Shown here piece after piece: positions 56,100-64,000 of a stretch of DNA of 64,000 nucleotides. This stretch comes from Rhizodiscina lignyota (lineage: Eukaryota > Ascomycota > Dothideomycetes > Aulographales > Rhizodiscinaceae). Under the pieces are notes generated by a model. That model was not told the origin of the DNA. It saw only the letters and a program-made list of their open reading frames with translations, and did not search any database. The stretch covers positions 620,001 to 684,000 of the forward strand of contig ML978132.1 in assembly GCA_010015805.1 (NCBI GenBank), written 5' to 3'. Each line of letters begins with the position of its first letter. The stretch's first letter is position 1. Both the position numbers and the translations under genes were made by a program.

Positions 56100-58645
56100 A
56101 TGGCCGACTCTGGCGCTTCGACGCCATCGAAAAAGCGCCCCGCGGGCGACGGTGATGTACCTGGGCTCTACCCCTCCGACAATGTCACGATTGCGATACC
56201 AACTACCGGTGCAGATGGGCGACCACCAACAGTTAAACATATGTGAGTCTTCAGCTTCTTCGCGCAAAGTACCGCAACTGATGGAGTCGCAAACAGGTCT
56301 GCACCGGCCTATCAAAGTCCTATCCGCCACCACCGCCGTGAGGGGTCGAAGACGAGGAAAGAAGTGAAGGTTCGAATCTATACAAATGGCATTGTGGGAT
56401 ATAGTTCTAATACGAGATACCAAAGGAAACGCTCAACGCGCGCTCTGAATACTCCAACAGCGAAGACGATGGGACGGCACAGCACAGGATCAACCAATAC
56501 AACATCAAGCAAGAGATAGGACGAGGATCGTTCGGCGCGGTGCATCTCGCGGTCGACCAGTACGGGGAAGAATATGTAAGGCAGCATCTGCCGTGCTAAA
56601 GAGTTATGCATACTTTACTCCACCATGTTCGCGAGAGTTAGTTTTTGGGAGGTTACACGCTGACTTTGGACATATAGGCCATCAAAGAGTTCTCGAAATC
56701 AAGGTTGCGAAAGCGAGCACAGTCGAACTTGCTCAGGAGACCGGACCGCTTTCGCAGACCGAGAGGTGGGATGGCTGCAGGACTGGGATTTAATAGTCCA
56801 CTGCATAGACAATCCCCAATCCCTGCGAGCGAAGACAATGCCTTGAGTCTCATCAGGGAAGAGATTGCAATCATGAAGAAGCTGAACCATCCGAATGTGG
56901 TGAACCTAATTGAGGTGCTGGACGATCCGGACGAAGACTCGCTCTACATGGTGTTGGAAATGTGCAAGAAGGGTGTTGTGATGAAGGTGGGGCTGGAAGA
57001 TAGGGCAGATCCGTATGACGAGGAGGTTTGCAGATGCTATTTCCGAGATATGATATTGGGGATCGAATACTGTGCGTCAATTGAGGCAACGATGGTGCTA
57101 CGGTCTGACTAACTCAGTATCTAGTGCACGGCCAAGGCATCATACATCGCGATATCAAGCCCGACAACTGCCTAGTCACAGCCGATGACGTTCTTAAGAT
57201 CGTGGATTTTGGAGTATCAGAAATGTTCGAGAAGGACGCGGAGATGACGACCGCAAAGTCAGCCGGCTCTCCAGCATTTATGCCACCTGAGCTCTGCGTT
57301 GCCAAACACGGCGAGGTGTCAGGCAGAAAGGCCGACATCTGGTCTATGGGCGTCACATTGTTCTGTTTGCGTTTTGGACGTATACCCTTCGAGAAGACGG
57401 CTGTCATGGACCTCTACGAGTCCATAAGGAGCGATAATTTTGATGTTGGAGACGACCTGGACGATAATTTCCAGGATCTGATTTTCAGAATACTGGAGAA
57501 GGACCCGGACAAGCGTATCTCGATGGACGAGATCCGTGAACATCCTTGGGTCACGAAGAATGGGACTGACCCGCTGCTGCCGAAGGAAGAGAACACTGCT
57601 GATCTGATTGAACCGCCCACACAGGAGGAACTCAACGCAGCAATCACAGGAAACATGGGACACTTACTCGTTGTCGTACGTCATGCCGAGAGAAGAAACT
57701 TTGTAAGATTACGACTGCTTACCGCTGAATTAGATGAAAGCAGTCAAGCGCTTCAAACAAGTCCTTTTCAAGCGCCGTCCGGAGCTCATGGACAGCATAT
57801 TCGGCGGCGCGTCTCGCATTGTTCAGCCTCCGCTCTCAATGCGCGGCAGTAGCTCCGTCCTCGTGCGCTCAAAGAGCAACGACAGAGATGATCGGCGTCC
57901 AATCGAGCGCGCTCTTACCTCCGAAGGAGTTCACCGCGATATTGAAGTCTCGGACGACATGGACCGGTTACCGCAATCCGTCGATGAGGTTGCCATCACG
58001 GTTGACCAGGCCCAGAAAGCACCAGATGGGGTGGACCCACCCAAGCCGCACAAGGACCACAGGCTCAATACGCCGCCTCCGCCGTCAAAGCCTGCCGCGA
58101 CGTATCCTTCACCGAGCAATATGCGTAAAGGACATGCGCATGATCCGCTCGAAGACCATTTATTCCTCCATATCGGCACTGGGATCGAGGAGCACGACCA
58201 CCATGACGGCGATATCCCTGTCATTAGCGAGTCTCCTGGCGCCGTTGAGATCGATGTCTATGAGCAGGCCTACAAAGAAGAAGTCGAGCGCATCCTCAAA
58301 GAGAAGGAAGAAAAGGGACCTACGCCAACCTTGTACCTCACGCGACGTGTCGAGGATATCAAGTCTCTGCGGGACAACGTGCACACGCGCATGGGCGAAC
58401 ATCTTGATCAGGTCAAGGCGAGCGGAGAGCTCGCGAAGACGGGCTTCCAGTCGCTTCTTGGAAAGGCGAAGGAGAACGCAAAAGATGGAAAGGAGGAGCG
58501 GGATGGGGAGAAGATGGAGAGAGATCATGGCTTCAAGGGCTTGATCGCCAAGGCGAAAGAAAACGCGCGAGATGCAGTCGAGGGACACGAGAAACGCAAG
58601 GAGGAGAAGAGCAAAGCACCGGAATCGGAGAGCTCAGGCACGTGA
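56100..58645 (+). CDS. Ca2+/calmodulin-dependent kinase kinase-like Ser/Thr kinase (Ssp1/CMKC type)
   Basis: Six exons (56100-56242, 56297-56369, 56417-56575, 56678-57071, 57125-57675, 57734-58645) give 743 residues. The kinase domain starts near residue 101 with GRGSFG (107-112) and AIKEF (K128). Next comes an Arg/Pro-rich insert (LLRRPDRFRRPRGG), the hallmark of CaMKK-family kinases between strand 3 and helix C. HRDIKPDN holds catalytic D266; VDFGVSE has D284; SAGSPAFMPPE is the activation segment. Residues from about 441 begin MKAVKRFKQVLFKRRPE, a basic amphipathic stretch where an autoinhibitory/calmodulin-binding region is expected. The long tail has a Pro-rich part and two similar Lys/Ala helices (LGKAKENAKDG, IAKAKENARDA). 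Fungal relatives phosphorylate CaMK or AMPK/Snf1-type kinases in stress and cell-cycle control; the role here is inferred. Confidence 0.9.
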
Positions 58646-60836
58646 AAGACACTTGTCTGAAGCATAGGATGAGGATTTACATCAGGGATCAAGGCGCCCA
58701 GCAGCATTTTGATTCAGCCTCAACGACGGGATTAACACGTTTCTTCTGCTGCGGCCTCGAAGGGGTTGTGGTTGGGAATACAGTTCGCCAGTAAACGAGG
58801 GCCACGAGAAGGAGATGGGCTCCGGGCGCAAGGGGTACATACGTTAGCGCACACGGCATATATCGGTGCAGCTGTAGCATCATCAGCAAGGGAGCGAGTA
58901 GAGACAAGGGAAAGTGGATCGATTGTCGTTGAAATAGCGATTCGCACGGACGCACAAGTGTCGGGTAGAGTGGACGACTCTGGATATCCTGCGTTTCGGA
59001 TTGTCTTCAGGGTTCCCTGAGGAGCATGTGCAATTGCAGGGCGTCGCACGGAATTCGTGCGTGGGATGCTGGCCGTACTTCGTAGCAAAAGAAAACGTGA
59101 TGCTATCAACCGAACTGTATGGTGGCACCCTGATGTCAGAGCTGCATGCGTCTGCACCGCGGCAGTCGGATAGAGGCGACGCATAGCTGAGGGATTTTTG
59201 GCAGTGGATACCGAGCTTTGAGATGGCCTTGTCGCTGCGTAGGGTCGATCCGAGTGTGCGGCCCGCAAAAGTGGACTTTTGCCAGTGCTGGTGTGTGTTC
59301 GGGAAAGAGAGGACAGACAACCTGGCGGTCGGTGACGCGCACATCCTTGCCGGAAGGGGAAGAGGATAAATAGAAGGGTACACGCAGAAGAACCAAACGA
59401 GAGCATATTTTTGGAGTTGATAGATATTGAAACTGTGGTTGTCGCTTTGCTTCACATGCGAGCAATTGGTGGAGGCAATTGATTCGCCCCTCTCACGGAG
59501 ACAAGCATCAAGTAGGGCTGAAGTCATAATGCAGCTTCTGACCTTACACAGCAGCGGTCTAGGATTTCCAAATCAGCTCGTAAGGAATCGGAGAGTTTCG
59601 AAAACAGCATCTCCCGTCAGGTCGACGGCCGAAAGACTGCGCAGGAGAGTTGGGCGCTCTGAGAGGTCAGGCCTGAGGGGAACGACAGATTTGTCACCAG
59701 AGCATCAGGAGTGCGGGCAGAACTCCTCTGTCTCTTCCTCCTTGCCCGGTTGACCGAGGGCCAGTAGTCACTTATTTTTGCAGGCGAGCGACACCACCGC
59801 TGCTGTACGGACTTCGACATCTCACCTAGCCTCGCATGCGCGCGGTGTGCAAGGAAGGTGCAGGTTCCAGCCCGGCAGAGTGGTTGGAGTGCATGAGAGC
59901 TCGTGCTTGCGTGCAGCAGAAGGGCGGACGAGGACGTGAAAGCTGGCCTTCACCGTCGTTGTCGTTGGGACGATGCTTTGTCTGCTTCGAGCTCGTGATG
60001 GCGGAGTCTGGCCACCGCAATTTCACGAGTCGAAAGTGCGGGACAAGCTCCGGCAGAGGCGCCTCTAGCTGCTGTCCTGGAATTTGACGGTCATGCACGC
60101 GCGTGAGATTACCCAATTGCGCGATGCGTGCTCTGATATGGATGTGCGAATTGCGCCTAGAGCAGTGGAAATAAATCGCGCACGACCGGCGAGCGTGAGA
60201 CGAAGGCGTGTGCGAGCGGGGCCGCGCAAGAGAGCGAGTGGGAAGGGCATTCCCCAGACTCGAGCGGCGCCATCGACCTTCATCTCCATGCCCTTTGTCA
60301 AGCTTTGTGCGACTCGAGATATCGACACGGCGGCTTGGTGCGAGTGCTTGTCTCTTGTCGACGTGAATTGCCGAGCGGCGCAGCGCTGTTCCGAAGACAC
60401 CCATCCCTCGTCAGGCAAGTGGCCGCAGCAGGCCTGACGTCGCCCCGAAAACACCTTGATCGCAGCGCAGTGAGTTTTGTCAGCGGCACTGGTAGCGTAG
60501 CCTCGAGCGCTCCCGCGTCGCCGCCAGTTCCAACTCTGAGGCACCACGAGACCTTAGTTAATCCAGCCTGCGCACTCCTTCCACCACCTTCTCCCTCCCA
60601 TCTGTTATAACACCGCGTGCGGAGGGCTCTTGTCGCCTTCTGCTCCACCATCGACATCATTCAGCCGACCGCTGGTTTGACGGCGATCACCACCGCTCAA
60701 AAAGGGCTTCTGCCCTGCCACCGAGACCCAGTCTCACCCCGAACTCCTCACACTCGAGCAGCGAGCACGAAATCAAAGCGAAACCCGTCGTTGCACCTCC
60801 TTGAATAACACAGGTTTCCAGTCGCAGCATCCAAGA
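58646..60836. other. Intergenic region and leader of the Sat4-like kinase
   Basis: About 2.2 kb. Besides the doubtful minus-strand frame listed separately, several overlapping Arg/Ser/Cys-rich frames occur on both strands at 59800-60700 and look like chance. The last 300 bp before the kinase start are CT-rich and leader-like. Confidence 0.45.
58732..59406 (-). CDS. Hypothetical protein, doubtful
   Basis: A single 224-codon frame with ATG at 59406. The first 22 residues (MLSFGSSACTLLFILFPFRQ) are hydrophobic and could be a signal peptide or anchor. The middle is basic and Ser/Thr-rich without pattern; the C-terminal third (TLPDTCASVRIAISTTIDPL, then VCANVCTPC) is more protein-like. A second minus-strand frame covers much of the same DNA, so this may be chance. 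No family recognised. Confidence 0.2.
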   Translation of the reverse strand: MLSFGSSACTLLFILFPFRQGCARHRPPGCLSSLSRTHTSTGKSPLLRAAHSDRPYAATRPSQSSVSTAKNPSAMRRLYPTAAVQTHAALTSGCHHTVRLIASRFLLLRSTASIPRTNSVRRPAIAHAPQGTLKTIRNAGYPESSTLPDTCASVRIAISTTIDPLSLVSTRSLADDATAAPIYAVCANVCTPCARSPSPSRGPRLLANCIPNHNPFEAAAEETC

Positions 60837-62499
60837 ATGCCTGCGACTACCTCCGCCTCTAGCGCCGACTCACAGAAAGCCCACGGATCCCCAGTCCCCT
60901 CGCTCTCCTCCTCCTCCCTGCAGTCCCACGATGGCAGCACTTTCACCATGCTCCCGCCAAACGGCGGCCCAGTCTCGAACAACTCAAAAGCATCGGAGCG
61001 GGTGCCGAACGGCGTAGAGAAATCCCCGGCACAACCGAAAAAGCCGAAAATGGCGTCGCGCCTTTCGGGCCTGTTCAAGAAGGAGGCAGCGAATGATTCT
61101 TCGCGAGACTTATTGAAAGAGAGACTCGCCGAAAAATCCGTGCTCGAGCATGAGCCCGTTAATGGTGCAACGATGTCGAGCTCGCCACCAAGCCGCCCAG
61201 ACCCAGTGAAGCGCTCGTCCTCCGGTGGCAAAGAGACCGTAACTGCAGCGCCCTCGGTTCCTGCCTCCAATGCATCGGACAAGAACAACGACAAGATAAT
61301 CAAGTCGTACACCGCGCCTACGCCGAAGCTTGACGAGCATGGCCTGCCGAAGAAGTTCTGGATCAATGAGGATGGGACGCACGAGCACTATCTCAAGGTG
61401 GCCAAGCGCCAGAAAAAGCTCAAGGACGTTCTAAGCAATATGTGGGACAAGAAGAAGGACGTCCACGAGGACCAGGCGCTGAGTTTAATGTCCGACTGGA
61501 TCTCGCAGAAGCGGAACGAGCAGGAGAAGGCAGCGACGGATTCCAAGGGCGGGCCTGGGCACTCCATGACTTTGGTCCAGAAATATGGCAAGTGCCAGGA
61601 AATTGTCGGCCACGGTGCGTTTGGCATCGTCAGAGTCGCACATAAGACCGACTCAAAAGATCCGAAGCGAGAGCAGCTCTTCGCCGTAAAGGAATTCCGC
61701 CAACGACCGGGGGAGTCCGCAAAGAAGTACCAGAAGCGTCTTACGTCCGAGTTTTGTCTCTCGAGCTCAATGCAGCATCCCAACGTCATCCACACGCTCG
61801 ACCTGCTCAAAGACGACAAGGGCGACTATTGCGAGGTCATGGAGTACTGTGCCGGCGGTGACTTGTACACCTTAATCCTTGCTGCACAGACGCTCGAGGT
61901 CCTCGAGGCCGACTGCTACTTCAAGCAGCTTATGCGTGGCGTCGAATACATGCACGAAATGGGCGTTGCTCACCGTGATCTCAAACCCGAGAACTTGCTG
62001 CTTACCCAGCACGGCGCTCTCAAGATCACCGACTTCGGGAACGGCGAGTGCTTCCGTATGGCATGGGAGAAAGAAGCGCACATGACAGCCGGTCTGTGCG
62101 GTTCTGCTCCCTACATTGCCCCTGAAGAATACGTCGACAACGAATTTGACCCGCGTGCCGTCGACGTCTGGGCTTGTGGTATCATCTACATGGCCATGCG
62201 GACCGGCCGGCATTTGTGGCGTACGGCAAGGAAAGGAGAGGACGAGTTCTACACGCGGTATCTGGAGGACAGGAAGGAGGAGAGTGGATTCCGACCAATT
62301 GAGATTCTCCGAAGAGTAAGCCATATCACCCCTCACATTAACATTCTATGCTAACAAACTTTTGCAGCGTCCTTGCCGCAACGTCATCTACTCTATCCTC
62401 GACCCCAACCCGAACCGACGCCTCAATGCACACCAAGTGCTTTCGTCCGAATGGGTTGCCGACATCAAGGTCTGCCGTGCTGGCGAGGAGGGGTACTAA
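60837..62499 (+). CDS. Sat4/Hal4-type Ser/Thr protein kinase (ion homeostasis, transporter regulation)
   Basis: Two exons, 60837-62315 and 62368-62499, give 536 residues. The start was taken at the ATG of MPATTSASSADSQK, since the frame upstream has none. Residues 1 to about 240 are disordered Ser/Pro/Lys-rich with MASRLSGLFKKEA and a conserved LDEHGLPKKFWINEDGTHEH block. The kinase domain has GHGAFG (258-263), FAVKEF with K285, HRDLKPEN with D381, TDFGNGE with D399, and GSAPYIAPEEY in the activation segment. FRPIEILRRRPCRNVIYSIL and the end WVADIKVCRAGEEGY are typical of the fungal HAL/SAT4 (NPR/Hal5) subfamily. In yeast these kinases stabilise plasma-membrane potassium and nutrient transporters and support salt tolerance; the exact target here is unknown. 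Confidence 0.92.
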
Positions 62500-64000
62500 G
62501 TCTTTGCTATCTCTTTCCTTTCTTCTAGGATGGATGGTAATGATTTACGTGCCCCTCTGCGAATAATCTTGGAGCTTGCCACGGTCTTTCTCGCCTCCAC
62601 TTCTTCGAATTTACGATGCTTTTGCACGAGCGAGCGCATACCCCCACTGCTGCCGTTCACGACACATCCAGCGTTCCGTTCCTCGTTCTTTCTTCTTCGA
62701 TCCACTTTGCATCAAAATGGCATGGCGTCGGACTTCTGCGGCTTCGGGTCAGGCTTAGGGCTCAAAGGATTGGCGGTGTTTCTCGCTCACTCTATGAAAT
62801 GCTGCAATGACGCTTACGTTCTTCTTGGCGGGAGACGGTAGATTGAATTCAGCGAGTTGATGGGAGAGGAGATCTTTTTTTTTTGTGTACAATTTTTGAT
62901 TGATAGAGGATTGGGCGGCTAGCTGCTGAGTTCATTTTTTCGAAAGATTGTGGAACGCCTCCCCTTCTCTCTTCTGATGACACTGAAATGTAAGCATGAC
63001 CCTGTGTGCGATGTATTGTATGTCTTGCGTGCCGGCCTTGATACCCCTATCGGTTCTTGAAGAAGCCGCTGTATCTAAAGATGTATATGCCTGTAACACT
63101 ACGTATATTCTGTATGGATATTATTCAAATAGTATCGAAAAGGCCGATAAATCATAAGACGAAGCAGGGTTGCGAATTACGGTGGAGCTGTGACACTCAG
63201 CGAGACTGTCAAGTGATAGCAGGATCACGATCGAAGTTCAATTGGACAATGTCCCCAAAGTTAAGTGTCCTCTTTCGTGTCTGGCCTACACATATGAATG
63301 TTGTAACCTCGGAGCATCTGGGTATTTTCTACACTTCGTACTGAGCACGCCAAACGCTCAATTATATCACCTAATACAGTTTAGCGTCTCTCAAAGCCAA
63401 AGGCTTGGCGGACTTGGCATTACCATCGACATCTGCCCCTGCTACCCAAGAGTATCTCTTTCGCATAGATCACTCTACGACTTCATATCATCCTTCGAAT
63501 TAGGCCCAATAGCTTTTGCCAACGCACGGCTAGAGCTGTGCATCATAGGAAGATACAATGATCCAATTGCACCCTCCATGGCTGTACTACCTGCATCATG
63601 CACCAGGTTAAGGTACTGTTGGAATGACGGCATGCTTCTGTGCTACCATTGCTTTCAGCTCGTCCAACTCCTTTAATTTGTGTCTCTTCAACTTCTCCTT
63701 ATCTCTGTTTGTCCCAATCATGAATCAAGCACTTTGGCACAAGCATACTGCACTCTGTTGAACGCTACTTTATCGGCTGGACCACTGCCTGCGCGCGATT
63801 TATGTCTTGCAGGGCGAACAGATTATGCAAGAATAAACCCAATCAATCGAATGTGTCACTTATCATTGAGATATTTCGTTGTCAGCACGGCGTATGACGA
63901 CTTTGCACCGCCTCACTTCCTACAGCAATGGACGATTTCTTGGTCTTTACCAGCAGTACTGGCGGCTTTCCATTGAAGTATGGCTTCCGACAGCACCTTG
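62500..64000. other. Terminal intergenic region
   Basis: The first few hundred bases are the T-rich 3' region of the Sat4-like gene, including a run of about 11 T at 62876. After 63000 the DNA is AT-rich with frames under 150 codons (63242-63676 plus the longest) that show no domain. Nothing identifiable up to the edge. Confidence 0.45.

Noticed and set aside
56360-56385. B-box-like GGTTCGAATC
   Set aside because: It overlaps the exon 2 donor of the CaMKK-like gene and has no tRNA-like structure around it.
59826-60547. Overlapping minus-strand frames of 160-190 codons ahead of the Sat4-like kinase
   Set aside because: They overlap each other and plus-strand frames of equal quality, with Arg/Ser-rich composition.

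Overview
The window looks like nuclear DNA of a filamentous ascomycete (Pezizomycotina). The evidence is short introns of roughly 45-140 nt with GTRNGT donors and CTAAC/CTGAC branch points, protein families typical of this group (Ste12 with C-terminal C2H2 fingers, Mmm1 of ERMES, a BAR protein with a poly-proline tail, a CaMKK-type kinase, a Hal/Sat4-type kinase), and CT-rich leaders. The style resembles Dothideomycetes, but that placement is an inference from remembered relatives, not a computed result. All exon models were spliced by hand from visible splice sites and checked for codon phase; no alignment was run.

Layout. 0-10.5 kb: two F-box/2EXR-like genes on the minus strand (one cut by the window edge), a DHA1-type MFS exporter, a conserved-looking unknown gene and, divergent from it, the Rai1/DXO decapping nuclease with nine coding exons including an 8-nt microexon. 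10.5-16.5 kb: gene-poor DNA with a decayed array of ~166-bp repeats, then the leader of ste12. 16.5-43.5 kb: a dense core of housekeeping genes: ste12, faf1, his6, get4, an RSC/SWI-SNF ATPase, a BAR protein, ribosomal protein uL2, a WHIM-type chromatin protein, mmm1 and a Pho84-type phosphate transporter. 43.5-53.8 kb: an accessory, gene-poor stretch holding a frameshifted DUF1593/Sde182-type secreted protein, a small secreted cysteine-rich protein, a decayed subtilisin-like protease and scattered coding-like fragments. 53.8-62.5 kb: core genes again: an atypical SDR, TRAPP subunit Bet5, a CaMKK-like kinase and a Sat4/Hal4-type kinase. 62.5-64 kb: nothing recognisable.

The genes are independent units, not an operon or cluster. 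Several are arranged head to head with short shared promoters (faf1/his6, the unknown gene/rai1, bet5/CaMKK, uL2/WHIM). Faf1, uL2 and Rai1 belong to ribosome biogenesis and RNA processing; Get4, Bet5 and Mmm1 to membrane-protein insertion, vesicle tethering and ER-mitochondria contact; Ste12 and the two kinases to signalling; Pho84-like, MFS and the Sat4-like kinase to transport and its control.

I found no CRISPR, no convincing tRNA or rRNA gene, no intact transposon and no viral element. I did not find a clear new biological system. The best leads are the accessory stretch at 43.5-53.8 kb, the repeat array at 11.5-12.7 kb and some unusual exon structures.
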